DNA from: VBAS01 sp964581455
Lineage (GTDB): Bacteria; Bacteroidota; Bacteroidia; Chitinophagales; Chitinophagaceae
Assembly (NCBI GenBank): GCA_964581455.1
Contig: CAZOOT010000008.1
Coordinates: 1-52,096 of the forward strand
Direction of reading: 5' to 3'
DNA: 52,096 bases
In this document: positions 8,633 through 17,757 of the stretch, one piece after another
How positions within the stretch are numbered: the stretch's first letter is position 1
Layout of the letters: each line of letters opens with the position of its first letter
Translations under genes and position numbers: made by a program
Notes under the pieces: generated by a model
What the model was told of the DNA's origin: nothing
Database searches by the model: none
What the model saw: only the letters and a program-made list of their open reading frames with translations

Positions 8633-11188
8633 ATGAACTGCTTAATCAAAAGGCTCTCATTTTTATTTTTTGTATTTCTGATTTTTCCATTTGTAGAAAT
8701 AAGTGCACAATCAGATTCTGCTTCAGCAGCAGGTTCTTCAGAGTTTAAAATGAGCGGATCGAAAAAATTCTGGATGGGATCCAATTACCGGCAAGAATGG
8801 AATACAGCTATAAAAGCACCGGTCATAAACCTTTCAACTGAAAAAGGCGGATTAACTCCTATAAGACGGGGCGGAGGCAAACAAACAAAATCACTAAGGT
8901 TAGAAGATTCAAAAGGCACACAGTATGTCTTACGTTCAATACAAAAATTTATTACCGCTAAAACACTTCCTCCGGATTTGCAAAGTGAAGCAGCAGAAGA
9001 TCTGGTGGCAGATGGTGTATCCGCCTCCTATCCTTATTCTACATTATCTATCCCACCTTTGGCAGAAGCAGCAGGAGTATTATACAATAATGTAAAACTT
9101 GTTTATATACCTGATGATCCCAAACTTGGTGAATTCCGTCAGGATTTTGCCAATATGCTTGCACTATTTGAAGAGAGATTACCAGCTTCAGTTGATAAAG
9201 GATTCGATACTGATGAAGTTGCAGCCAAATTGAAAGATGATAATGACAATGATGTAGATCAGAAAGCCTTACTGCGTGCCAGGATACTCGATATGTTTGT
9301 AATGGATTTTGACAGACATGAAGACCAATGGCAATGGGGAGCCAGAGATAAAGATAAAGGCAAAACCTATTTTCCAATTCCCAGGGACAGGGACCAGGCA
9401 TTTTATATAAACCGTGGTGTTATTCCCGGTATAGCAAAATGGCCATGGATTGTGCCACAGCTTCAGGGTTTTGATACAAAAGCTAAAAATATTAACCGCT
9501 TCAACTTCGCTGCCAGAAACCTTGACCGCTTTTTCCTTAATGGATTGAATGAACAGGATTGGCAAAAGGAAGTGAATGAATTTTTACCAAAAATGACTGA
9601 TGAGGTAATTGATAAGGCATTCAATCAGCAACCTGCAGAAATAAAACATATTTCAGCAGACATTTTAGCTTCAAAATTAAAAGAACGCCGCCAGTACCTT
9701 GCAAAAGAAGTGATGCAGTACTACAAGTTTCTTTCTGAAATAGTAGACATAACCGGCAGTGATAAAAAAGAATTATTTGATATTTCTAAAAACAGTGACG
9801 GATCAGTACAGGTTCAGGTATTTAAAATCACCAAAGAAGGAGAACAATCAATAAAAATGTATGACAGAACATTTGATCCTTCAGTAACAAAAGAATTGAG
9901 ACTTTATGCTTTTGGTGGCGAGGATAAGTTTGTGATCAAAGGAGATGCGGATAAAATCAAGATCAGAATGATTGGAGGTGAAGGCGATGATGTATTTGAA
10001 AGTGCATCTGGCGGGAAGGGAATAGTTTATGATTCCAAAGAAGGCAACAATACAATTAATGGCAGGCTGAAGAACAAAATGGCCAACGACACTTTGGTAA
10101 ATTCATATGAAAGGATTTATTACAAATACAACCAAACCATTCCTTTTGTTTCGGTAAACTATAACCAGGATGATGGTTTGTTTCTGGGTTTTTCATTGAA
10201 ATTCATTAAGCATGGTTTCAGGAAAACGCCTTATAAGACCACACATGAATTTGCAGTAAATCATGCACTGGCTACAAAGGCATTCAACTTTCGCTATTAT
10301 TCAGAGTTTATTGGTGTAGTAGGAAAAACTGGCGACCTGATTGCTGATTTTGATATCAAGGCTCCGAACAACACTACTAACTTTTTTGGTTTTGGCGATG
10401 GCTCTGTTTATGACAAAAATAAACCAGGCGAATTCCGGTATTACCGTGCCCGTTACAATAAAGGAGATATTTCCATTATGCTTCGCAAAAGATTTTCAGA
10501 GACCATGACGTTGACCTTCGGGCCTACTTATGAGTTTTATAAACTTGATTCCACAAATAATTTGGGAAAGAATATCATCATGACCAATACCAATGGCCTT
10601 GATCCGAATTTTCTGTATGCCAATCAATCATTTGTTGGAGGCAGAACCACTTTTGTGTTAGATACCAGGGACGATAAAGTGATACCACAAACAGGAGTTA
10701 ACTGGCAAACTAATTTCAGGTATTTATCAGGATTGAATGATAAGAGCAACAGCATTGGACAACTTAACTCTGACCTTTCATTTTACATCAGGCTTATCAA
10801 AAACAGGTTGGTTTTTGCAAACAGGATCGGGGCTGGTGTGAACTTTGGTGATTTCGCCTTTTATCAGGCTCAGTACCTGGGTAGCGAAGACAACCTGAGA
10901 GGCTATCGTAAATACAGGTTTGCGGGCAAATCTAAACTGTATACAAATTCTGAGTTAAGACTTCGGATTGCAAATTTCCGTACTTATCTTTTCCCGGCCG
11001 CATTTGGCATATTGGCATTTTATGATGCTGGCAGAATTTATGATACAGGTAATAACAGTAATGTGTGGCTGAGTGGTTATGGCGGAGGTTTTTGGATATC
11101 GCCTATGAAGAGATTAGTGATCTCTGTATCTTATACAGCTTCCAAAGAAGATAATCTGCCTTTGGTAGGCCTTGGCTGGAAGTTTTAA
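8633..11188 (+). CDS. Kinase-like / Omp85-type barrel outer-membrane protein, paralog lacking the phosphoesterase
   Basis: An 851-residue exported protein with a signal peptide ending near SAQ (residue 26). From residue about 40 on it aligns end to end with the upstream gene, with many identical blocks. It has a glycine-rich segment RRGGGKQTKSLRLED, YVLRSIQK, DFDRHEDQW at 225-233, PRDRDQAFY at 250-258, then VDITGSDKKELFD, an RTX-like GGEGDDVF stretch, and a barrel with LRGYRKYRFAG near its end and a terminal WKF. The phosphoesterase domain is absent and replaced by a short Ser/Ala linker. In both copies the residue five after the candidate catalytic Asp is Gln rather than the usual kinase Asn. 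The gene follows its paralog after 110 bases on the same strand: a tandem duplication followed by domain gain or loss. A strong terminator follows. Confidence 0.82.
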   Translation: MNCLIKRLSFLFFVFLIFPFVEISAQSDSASAAGSSEFKMSGSKKFWMGSNYRQEWNTAIKAPVINLSTEKGGLTPIRRGGGKQTKSLRLEDSKGTQYVLRSIQKFITAKTLPPDLQSEAAEDLVADGVSASYPYSTLSIPPLAEAAGVLYNNVKLVYIPDDPKLGEFRQDFANMLALFEERLPASVDKGFDTDEVAAKLKDDNDNDVDQKALLRARILDMFVMDFDRHEDQWQWGARDKDKGKTYFPIPRDRDQAFYINRGVIPGIAKWPWIVPQLQGFDTKAKNINRFNFAARNLDRFFLNGLNEQDWQKEVNEFLPKMTDEVIDKAFNQQPAEIKHISADILASKLKERRQYLAKEVMQYYKFLSEIVDITGSDKKELFDISKNSDGSVQVQVFKITKEGEQSIKMYDRTFDPSVTKELRLYAFGGEDKFVIKGDADKIKIRMIGGEGDDVFESASGGKGIVYDSKEGNNTINGRLKNKMANDTLVNSYERIYYKYNQTIPFVSVNYNQDDGLFLGFSLKFIKHGFRKTPYKTTHEFAVNHALATKAFNFRYYSEFIGVVGKTGDLIADFDIKAPNNTTNFFGFGDGSVYDKNKPGEFRYYRARYNKGDISIMLRKRFSETMTLTFGPTYEFYKLDSTNNLGKNIIMTNTNGLDPNFLYANQSFVGGRTTFVLDTRDDKVIPQTGVNWQTNFRYLSGLNDKSNSIGQLNSDLSFYIRLIKNRLVFANRIGAGVNFGDFAFYQAQYLGSEDNLRGYRKYRFAGKSKLYTNSELRLRIANFRTYLFPAAFGILAFYDAGRIYDTGNNSNVWLSGYGGGFWISPMKRLVISVSYTASKEDNLPLVGLGWKF

Positions 11189-11208
11189 GTAAATCAGAAA
11201 CTGGCAAC

Positions 11209-11239
11209 AAAAAGGGTCACATCTATTGTGACCCTTTTT
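11209..11239. terminator. Bidirectional Rho-independent terminator
   Basis: A perfect stem AAAGGGTCACA / TGTGACCCTTT with a 5-base loop, extended by flanking A and T runs. It lies between two convergent genes, ending the plus-strand Omp85 run and the minus-strand GAF gene. Confidence 0.9.
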
Positions 11240-11249
11240 GTTTGAAATT

Positions 11250-13646
11250 TCATTTCTTTTTCAGAAGTTGCTCATCAGTAGTCGAAGAGAGTTCTGGTTT
11301 ATTTTCTGCAGCTATTTCGTCTTCATAAAGCACATCCACTCTTATGCCTTTTAATCCTACCACACCCTGCAGGTCTTCCAGGTCATGATGTTCGATTCCG
11401 GGTTTCAATAATTTTTGGTCCTGTAAAAATTCAATGTATTCTTCAAACTCGTCTGCTTCTTTTGGCTGTGCATATACAATTGCAATCTTTCCGGGTTGGG
11501 TAAACCTTTCATTGGTTTCTTTGATATGTACTTTATCTATTCTCTTTTTTACAATTTCATACCGGACATTAGCTGCACCATCTACATCAAATTTTCTTTC
11601 ATCGGCCCTGAAACAAATAGAAATCGGATTATTATGTGCAAGTATCAACTGGGTGGTTTTCATCGGATGGCTCAATTTCTTGCTTAATTCATAAGTAAGC
11701 CTGGCAGCTTTGGCAAGAGTTGTTAATTGCCACATCTTCATATTCTGTAGTATCAGATCATCAAAAAGTTTTCTGGGAGCCAATGAATGGCCGATATAAA
11801 TATTAAAATCTACTCCATCCGTAACATATCTTTCAAAATAATGCGGAAATATTTTTTGTACAGCTACCTGCTCTTTATCTATAAACCGGCTGACAGCTTC
11901 ATTAAGGCTGGAAATACTTTCTTCATATTCTTTCCTGTGGTGATAGATCATGCCTGTATGCGGATCAAGTGAACTAAAATAGTTATCGATCTCTTTTTTT
12001 AATGAAGGGATTGTTCCCCTTAAATGTTTAAAAATCGATTGGATCTGCGTTTGCAGAAAATCATGGATCAAAGTTTCTTCATCACTTAATAAAACATCTG
12101 TAGCAGCGTTAATATGTTTGTCCACTTTATACTGAATTTCTTTCAACAAGGGTAGCGGCATAACATCATTGGCCTTTTTCAATATTCCTGAAACCTTTTC
12201 AAGTTGTTCTAAAAAGTCCAGTTGGATGGACTGTGATCTTTTCACGGAAGAATTCCTGATATCAATGGCACCATACATCGGATACACTGATTCAAAAGCA
12301 ATTCGCTCCGGTTTAGGATCCCGGTCTTGTTGTTTTTGAATAATATAATTGTAAGCAGCTTCAGTGAATTTCCATTCTACTGAGGGTTGTACTGCAGTAA
12401 ATTGTTCTTTGATCACTTTGTCAATCTGGCTGTCCAATGCTTCCGCACTTTTTTCTATAGCACGGGTAAAAAGCGGAATAGCAACATCAAGGTGATTGAT
12501 ATGTTTATAATTCAATTTTCCTTCATGATCAGAACCGATTTCAAGAATTCCCCAAAGATCTCCATTGTGTTTAAGCGGGGCCAGAATTAAACTTCTGTAG
12601 CCCTGGTCATAATAATATTCCAGGAATTCAATTTCTTTCACAATCTCTTCATCAATTATTTCAATGATCCTCGGGTTCCCGGATTCCTCAAACAACTCAT
12701 GACAAAGATCACTTGCCTTATCTCTCTCTTCCACAGCTTTATAATGTTTGAATAAAAGGCTATTGCTGTTGTGTACTTCTGAAAAAACATAATGCCCGTT
12801 TATTTTAAAGAATGGAGTGATACCGATCCGTACATCCTTCATCCCGATCAAAGATTGAACCAGTTCCTGTAGTTTGTGATACACTTCATTTTCCGAAAAA
12901 GCATTCAGGTTTAGCAACTCAGTTTTCATTTTAGATATAACCTCCCTTTCTGTTACATCGATCACTCTTCCAATGGCGATACCCTCAAATTCAAACTGCT
13001 CAATGGGGATATTATGACGTAATTCTTCAATGCTTAAAAGGCCATGATCTTTTACATTCAGAAAATCTTCAGGAATTGGTAATTGAGAGCCGTTGAATCG
13101 CACATCGACATACCGGGTATCCAGTTGCAGTTCCATATATTTCATCAACCCTGAATGATGGTCGTGATAAGGGTGAACCGAAGAAACAATATCTGAAGGC
13201 TGGTAACTGGAATATTTTTTAAGGATAAGATTATAGGCCCCAATCAGCCAGTCATGCTCCATATCTTTCTCTGTTTCCTCATCAGGGACTTTTATTTCTG
13301 ATGTTCCCGGTTTGATAAATAACATTTTAAAAAGCCGGGAAGCATAAATAGTTTGATAGGTAAAGGGAACTGAAACAGAATATAAGTTTTCATTTTCATG
13401 TGCTGTTGGAGGAAAAATTATACTTAACAGCATTTCCTTCCATTCACTATGCTGGTCAAGCAGTGAAAGGTCTTTAATAGGCTCTAATAATTCAGGATGT
13501 TCGTCGGCATATTCAATTACTCCTTTATACAATTTTTTTGTTCCCGCTGAGCCATGAGTCATCGATCGCCTGATCACATTCAGTAAAGGGCTAAAAGAAA
13601 TATTGCTTTTATATCGAATTCCTGTGTTATTATTTGCTGTCTCCAT
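11250..13646 (-). CDS. GAF domain-containing protein, large
   Basis: A soluble protein of 798 residues from the chosen ATG at 13646 (METANNNTG); a longer in-frame ATG at 13736 would add 30 residues. A GAF-like region lies at about residues 225-390 (LQELVQSLIGMKDVRIGITP, then YRSLILAPLKHNGDLWGILE and IGSDHEGKL). The rest is unfamiliar: an N-terminal part of about 200 residues with SFSPLLNVIRRSM, and a long helical C-terminal part with IYIGHSLAPRKLFD. No histidine kinase, GGDEF or HTH output module is seen. It probably senses a small ligand or redox state and acts through protein contacts. It is convergent with the Omp85 paralog and shares its terminator. Confidence 0.75.
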   Translation of the reverse strand: METANNNTGIRYKSNISFSPLLNVIRRSMTHGSAGTKKLYKGVIEYADEHPELLEPIKDLSLLDQHSEWKEMLLSIIFPPTAHENENLYSVSVPFTYQTIYASRLFKMLFIKPGTSEIKVPDEETEKDMEHDWLIGAYNLILKKYSSYQPSDIVSSVHPYHDHHSGLMKYMELQLDTRYVDVRFNGSQLPIPEDFLNVKDHGLLSIEELRHNIPIEQFEFEGIAIGRVIDVTEREVISKMKTELLNLNAFSENEVYHKLQELVQSLIGMKDVRIGITPFFKINGHYVFSEVHNSNSLLFKHYKAVEERDKASDLCHELFEESGNPRIIEIIDEEIVKEIEFLEYYYDQGYRSLILAPLKHNGDLWGILEIGSDHEGKLNYKHINHLDVAIPLFTRAIEKSAEALDSQIDKVIKEQFTAVQPSVEWKFTEAAYNYIIQKQQDRDPKPERIAFESVYPMYGAIDIRNSSVKRSQSIQLDFLEQLEKVSGILKKANDVMPLPLLKEIQYKVDKHINAATDVLLSDEETLIHDFLQTQIQSIFKHLRGTIPSLKKEIDNYFSSLDPHTGMIYHHRKEYEESISSLNEAVSRFIDKEQVAVQKIFPHYFERYVTDGVDFNIYIGHSLAPRKLFDDLILQNMKMWQLTTLAKAARLTYELSKKLSHPMKTTQLILAHNNPISICFRADERKFDVDGAANVRYEIVKKRIDKVHIKETNERFTQPGKIAIVYAQPKEADEFEEYIEFLQDQKLLKPGIEHHDLEDLQGVVGLKGIRVDVLYEDEIAAENKPELSSTTDEQLLKKK

Positions 13647-13812
13647 AATTTTTAAATACAATGATGGGAAAGGGTATTGGAGATTTGCTGTAAAAGCAAA
13701 CATAAATTTAATCAATACTAACCAGTTATCCTTCATTAAATCTTAAATGAAATACAGGCAGAAAAGTTTTTACACAGAATATTTATAATTAAGCCTATAA
13801 ACGAGAGTATGT

Positions 13813-14454
13813 TTAGCGGTTTTTTTTATAATAACGGCATATACTTTTTAATCCACAGCTTTCACATTTAGGATTTCTTGCTGTGCACACATAACGGCCG
13901 TGCAGTATCAACCAATGGTGTGCTTTATGAATCAGGGTTTCAGGAATATTTTTTATCAATTCTTTTTCAACATGAAAGGGTGTAGTTGCTGATTGATTAA
14001 CCAGGCCAAGTCTCTTGCTAACACGAAATACATGTGTATCTACTGCCATATTGGGTTGTTTATCTATAACAGAAGTAACTACATTCGCTGTTTTCCTGCC
14101 AACTCCTGGTAGCTGAATCAATTCTTCAACTGTCATCGGAATTTTTCCATCAAATTTTTCCAAAACCATTGTTGCCATTCCCAGCAAATGTTTTGTTTTA
14201 TTACTGGGGTAGGAAATACTTTTTATTAAAGGGAACAGCTCTTCAAAATTTGATTTGCTTAGCGATTTAACATCAGGATATTTTTTAAATATTGCCGGGG
14301 TAGTAATGTTTACTCTTTTATCCGTGCATTGTGCGGATAAAATGACAGCAACCAATAATTCATAGGGATCAGCATATATTAGTTCTGTTTCTGCTTCGGG
14401 AGCATGCTCAAGAAAAAAGTTAATGACAAATTGATAGCGTTCCTTCCGGGTCAT
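13813..14454 (-). CDS. nth: Endonuclease III (DNA glycosylase/AP lyase)
   Basis: A 213-residue base-excision repair enzyme that removes oxidised pyrimidines and cleaves the resulting abasic site. Helix-hairpin-helix LPGVGRKTANV carries the catalytic Lys121. The catalytic Asp is D139 in VDTHVFRVSKRLG. The C-terminal 4Fe-4S loop has four cysteines at 190, 197, 200 and 206, the standard C-x6-C-x2-C-x5-C spacing. Length and motifs match the family fully. It follows the small anti-sigma-like gene on the same strand, but a terminator lies between them, so it probably has its own promoter. Confidence 0.97.
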   Translation of the reverse strand: MTRKERYQFVINFFLEHAPEAETELIYADPYELLVAVILSAQCTDKRVNITTPAIFKKYPDVKSLSKSNFEELFPLIKSISYPSNKTKHLLGMATMVLEKFDGKIPMTVEELIQLPGVGRKTANVVTSVIDKQPNMAVDTHVFRVSKRLGLVNQSATTPFHVEKELIKNIPETLIHKAHHWLILHGRYVCTARNPKCESCGLKSICRYYKKNR

Positions 14455-14528
14455 TCTGCAAGATAAGGCTAAGCTATAAAAAGCGAAAGATGCAATCAGA
14501 TAGCCAGAGTTGTTTTCTGAAATAAAAA

Positions 14529-14553
14529 AGCATCCTGTTAGAAACAGGATGCT
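14529..14553 (-). terminator. Rho-independent terminator after the 79-aa gene
   Basis: Perfect 11-base stem AGCATCCTGTT / AACAGGATGCT with a 3-base loop. Read on the minus strand it is followed by a run of six T, placing it as the end signal of the small gene upstream of nth. Confidence 0.9.
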
Positions 14554-14580
14554 GAATAAATTTTTTAAAAAATGACCAGG

Positions 14581-14820
14581 TTACTTGATAAACTCAGCAG
14601 AATGCTCGCGGGCATAATTCAAAACATTCAATATTACTTCTGTTCGCGGAGATTGTTTGATCTTATCCAATCTTTGCATTGAAGTTTTTAATACTGCAAG
14701 TTTCTCTCGAAGTGTCCAGTCTTTTTTTAACGCTTGTTCAATAGCAGCGGTTTGCTTAGGAGTTGTCTCCTTGTACAAATACAGTAAAAGATCCTCGGGG
14801 GTAAAGTTTGTCATTAGCAT
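14581..14820 (-). CDS. Small anti-sigma-like helical protein
   Basis: A 79-residue protein, or 77 residues from the second ATG at 14814. The segment EDLLLYLYKETTPKQTAAIEQALKKDW and the following charged helix resemble the N-terminal helical domain of anti-sigma factors (the LLLYLYxE...IExxLxxD pattern), without the zinc-binding His/Cys set. It has no membrane helix. It could be a free-standing sigma-binding domain or just a conserved small protein; the sequence does not decide. It lies downstream of the ftsB-like gene after about 100 bases and is closed by its own strong terminator, so it may be the last gene of the eno-ftsB run. Confidence 0.75.
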   Translation of the reverse strand: MLMTNFTPEDLLLYLYKETTPKQTAAIEQALKKDWTLREKLAVLKTSMQRLDKIKQSPRTEVILNVLNYAREHSAEFIK

Positions 14821-14919
14821 CCAATTAATGTCCTTAAAAATTGTGTCCTAAAAGAAGTCGAAAAATGTAACGTCCGATAATTAAACGGAAGATAAGATGC
14901 CTTATTGTGCCAATAAAAC

Positions 14920-15234
14920 TTAATTATTTACATCTGCGTAGTTTTCCGAAACAAGGAAAAGATCCTCATTGTCTCTTTTCATCAGGTATTTTTCCCTTGC
15001 ATATTTTTCAAGGGTGGCAGGATCAGACTTAAGTCGTTCTAATTCAGCGGATTCTTTAGCTATTTCATGCTGATAATGAGATCTGCTTTCTTTTAAATCA
15101 TTTAATTCACGGGTGTGCTCCCATTGTGTATAAACATCCCTGGGGTCAAAGAAAAGCATCCAGATAACAAAACTTATAGTACAGAGAAAGTATTTGTTTT
15201 TGATCCAGGCAGGAATATGGCTTAGTAGTTTCAT
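14920..15234 (-). CDS. Septum formation initiator family protein (FtsB/DivIC-like)
   Basis: A 104-residue bitopic membrane protein: short basic N-terminus, one membrane helix at about 14-30, then a coiled coil (about 33-70, LNDLKESRSHYQHEIAKESA) and the conserved tail LEKYAREKYLMKRDNEDLFLV typical of FtsB/DivIC. Family members link the early and late cell-division proteins with FtsL and FtsQ. The position just downstream of enolase is the same as that of ftsB in many bacteria, which supports the call. Confidence 0.9.
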   Translation of the reverse strand: MKLLSHIPAWIKNKYFLCTISFVIWMLFFDPRDVYTQWEHTRELNDLKESRSHYQHEIAKESAELERLKSDPATLEKYAREKYLMKRDNEDLFLVSENYADVNN

Positions 15235-15308
15235 AATATTGGAGGTATGAGGTGCGAAGTCAGATATCTGATATTTAATACAAATCTCTGATCTCAGACT
15301 TCAGAATT

Positions 15309-16598
15309 CTATTTCCCAAATTTAATCTTTCCTTTTGGATATACTGCCGACATACCCAACAATTCTTCAATCCTAAGCAACTGATTATATTTTGCCATCC
15401 TGTCTGTACGGGAAGCACTTCCTGTTTTAATTTGTCCGCAGTTAAGTGCAACAGCAAGGTCCGCAATTGTAGTATCTTCTGTTTCTCCGCTTCTATGACT
15501 CATGATCGTGTTGTAACCATTATGCTGTGCAAGTGTTACGGCATTGATGGTTTCAGTGATCGTTCCTATCTGGTTTACTTTCACCAGTAATGCATTACCA
15601 ATTCCTTTATCAATTCCCTGTTGCAACCTGGTTACATTTGTTACAAACAAGTCATCACCTACCAACTGACATTTATCACCTACCAATTCAGTCAGCATTT
15701 TCCAACCCGCCCAATCATCTTCAGCCATTCCATCTTCAATGCTGCAGATCGGGTATTTTTTCACCCAACTTTCCCAATATTTAGCAAGCTGCTCACTGCT
15801 CATTTCTTTTCCACTGCTTTTATGAAAAACATATTTTTTCTTTTTTGCATTCCATAATTCGCTGTTAGCCGCATCCATTGCAATTTTTATTTGTGTACCC
15901 ACTTTATATCCGGCTGCTTCTATTGCAATCAAAACGGTTTCAATAGCCTCTTCGTTACTTTGAATATTTGGTGCAAAACCCCCTTCATCTCCCACATTCG
16001 TGCTGTATCCTTTTTTCTTCAGTACAGTTTTTAATGCATGGAAAATTTCAACACCCCAGCGAAGGCCATCACTAAAAGTTGGAGCACCAACCGGCATTAC
16101 CATGAATTCCTGGAAGTCGATCTTATTATCAGCATGGGCACCACCATTCAATATATTCATCATCGGCATTGGTATCACCTTCGCATTCGTCCCTCCTATA
16201 TATCTGAATAAGGGCAACGCAGATTCTTCTGCAGCAGCTTTCGCCACAGCCATGCTAATGGCTAACATTGCATTGGCGCCTAATTTTCCTTTATTGGCAG
16301 TGCCATCCAGCTGAATCATCATTTCATCAATACCTGTCTGATCAGCTACGTCATAACCAAGCAGCGCCGGTGCGATCACCGTATTTACATTCTTCACCGC
16401 TTTTAAAACACCTTTACCAACATAAACTTTCTTATCTCCATCACGTAATTCCACAGCCTCATGAATACCGGTACTGGCGCCACTGGGTACAGCAGCACGG
16501 CCTACTGCACCTTCATCCGTCACTACGTCTACTTCTACAGTTGGGTTGCCTCTTGAATCTAAAATTTGTCTTGCAAATATTTCTGAAATGTAACTCAT
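15309..16598 (-). CDS. eno: Enolase
   Basis: A 429-residue glycolytic enzyme converting 2-phosphoglycerate to phosphoenolpyruvate; in other bacteria it also joins the RNA degradosome. Family signatures are complete: ARQILDSRGNPTVEVDV at the N-terminus, PSGASTGIHEAVELRDGD, SIEDGMAEDDW with metal-binding acids, LLVKVNQIGTITET with the catalytic Lys, and MSHRSGETEDT. The length is the usual one. The start is fixed by the normal MSYISEIFARQILDSRG opening. The ftsB-like gene follows after 74 bases on the same strand. Confidence 0.98.
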   Translation of the reverse strand: MSYISEIFARQILDSRGNPTVEVDVVTDEGAVGRAAVPSGASTGIHEAVELRDGDKKVYVGKGVLKAVKNVNTVIAPALLGYDVADQTGIDEMMIQLDGTANKGKLGANAMLAISMAVAKAAAEESALPLFRYIGGTNAKVIPMPMMNILNGGAHADNKIDFQEFMVMPVGAPTFSDGLRWGVEIFHALKTVLKKKGYSTNVGDEGGFAPNIQSNEEAIETVLIAIEAAGYKVGTQIKIAMDAANSELWNAKKKKYVFHKSSGKEMSSEQLAKYWESWVKKYPICSIEDGMAEDDWAGWKMLTELVGDKCQLVGDDLFVTNVTRLQQGIDKGIGNALLVKVNQIGTITETINAVTLAQHNGYNTIMSHRSGETEDTTIADLAVALNCGQIKTGSASRTDRMAKYNQLLRIEELLGMSAVYPKGKIKFGK

Positions 16599-16654
16599 GG
16601 TTTGATTAACTTTTTAATTGTTGGTTTATTGTTTTGTTACCAGCCTGGGTAATT

Positions 16655-16715
16655 CTATTCGTCTTATGTTGCGTCGCACTCTTGTACTTCCTGTCCCCAA
16701 GGGATCCCTTTGGGA
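16655..16715. repeat. Intergenic near-palindrome, possible dispersed repeat
   Basis: The 122-base gap between gldA and eno holds a GC-rich patch unlike its surroundings, with TGTTGCGTCGCACTC followed by CCCAAGGGATCCCTTTGGG, an inverted repeat with one bulged T. Intergenic patches at 36263-36317 and 48220-48260 have a similar makeup (CGTCG/ACGACG, TTCGG hairpins). This looks like a small dispersed element rather than coding sequence. Confidence 0.4.
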
Positions 16716-16720
16716 TATTT

Positions 16721-17656
16721 CTATTCAGTTTTTTGTGTTAGGGTTCTGAACACATCTTCCAGGCTTTTGTTTTCGCTGTGCAAAGAAACGATGTTGAAGT
16801 TATGCTTCAATGCAAATTCCAAAATTTGTTTTTTCAAAGATTCAGGATTGGCAGTTAGAAATTTATAAAATGAATTTTTATTCGTGGAATCAGCTGTTGC
16901 AATTTTTTCAACTGATGAAGCTGCATTCATTCCCTCCAACAAATGTTTGTCAATAGATTCCAGGAATTGAACGATGATTACATGCTTCTCTTTATTTCCC
17001 AGTTGCAGGTTACTGAGTTTATCATCAGCCACGATCTCACCTTTATGAATGATGATTACCCGATCACAAATTGCTTCCACTTCCTGAAGAATATGAGTAG
17101 AAAAAAGTATTGTTTTGTTTTTACCCTGCTGTTTAATTACATCTCTGATTTCAATGATCTGGTTTGGGTCCAGTCCGCTGGTAGGCTCATCCAGAATCAA
17201 TACTTCCGGATCGTGGATCAATGCTGCTGCCAAACCCACTCTTTGTTTATATCCTTTTGAAAGCTGACCAATCTTTTTCTTCGCTTCTGGCTTCAAACCT
17301 GCAGTTTCAATCACTTTTTCTATTGCCTGATGTTTATTTTCAATTGCATGTAATTCAGAGATAAAATCAAGATATTCTCTTACATACATCTCGTAATACA
17401 AGGCATTTAGTTCAGGCAGGTACCCGATCTTTTTTTTGATCTTAATCGGGTCATCGGTTACATTTTTATCACACACAAAAGCGTTGCCAGCAGTTTGTTG
17501 CAGATAACCAGTAATGATCTTCATGGTAGTGGATTTACCGGCGCCATTCGGTCCCAGGAATCCAACAATTTCACCTTTATTTACTTTGAAGGAAATGTTG
17601 TTTACGGCTTTTTGTTCTCCGTAAACTTTCAGAAGGTTTTTTACTTCAATGGACAT
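16721..17656 (-). CDS. gldA: ABC transporter ATP-binding protein, GldA type
   Basis: A 311-residue ATPase. It has Walker A GPNGAGKST near 35-43, the signature LSKGYKQRVGLAAAL, Walker B VLILDEPTSGLDP, and the switch histidine in LFSTHILQEVEAICDR. The C-terminal 90 residues (KHVIIVQFLE... SLEDVFRTLTQ) match the GldA/NatA type extension. In gliding Bacteroidota, GldA works with the membrane subunits GldF and GldG; those genes are not in this window, as in some other Bacteroidota where gldA lies apart. The presence of gldA does not prove that this organism glides. A short inverted repeat lies in its leader. Confidence 0.85.
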   Translation of the reverse strand: MSIEVKNLLKVYGEQKAVNNISFKVNKGEIVGFLGPNGAGKSTTMKIITGYLQQTAGNAFVCDKNVTDDPIKIKKKIGYLPELNALYYEMYVREYLDFISELHAIENKHQAIEKVIETAGLKPEAKKKIGQLSKGYKQRVGLAAALIHDPEVLILDEPTSGLDPNQIIEIRDVIKQQGKNKTILFSTHILQEVEAICDRVIIIHKGEIVADDKLSNLQLGNKEKHVIIVQFLESIDKHLLEGMNAASSVEKIATADSTNKNSFYKFLTANPESLKKQILEFALKHNFNIVSLHSENKSLEDVFRTLTQKTE

Positions 17657-17674
17657 GCTGCGAAGTTAATGTGT

Positions 17675-17690
17675 CCAGATAATAATCTGG
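17675..17690. promoter_or_regulatory. Inverted repeat in the gldA leader
   Basis: CCAGAT-AATA-ATCTGG is a perfect 6-base dyad 19 to 34 bases upstream of the gldA start codon. It could be an operator or an mRNA hairpin. A near-match to the -7 box (CAAATTTG on the minus strand) lies just upstream. Confidence 0.35.
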
Positions 17691-17757
17691 TCATAAATGC
17701 AAATTTGATAAAAGGGGGAATCACCATTAAATATTTGCAGCCGTGTATATTTATTTA

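Noticed and set aside
15275..15466. Minus-strand frame at the 3' end of eno
   Set aside because: It overlaps the well-supported enolase gene in another frame and extends only into the gap; no start signal or domain.
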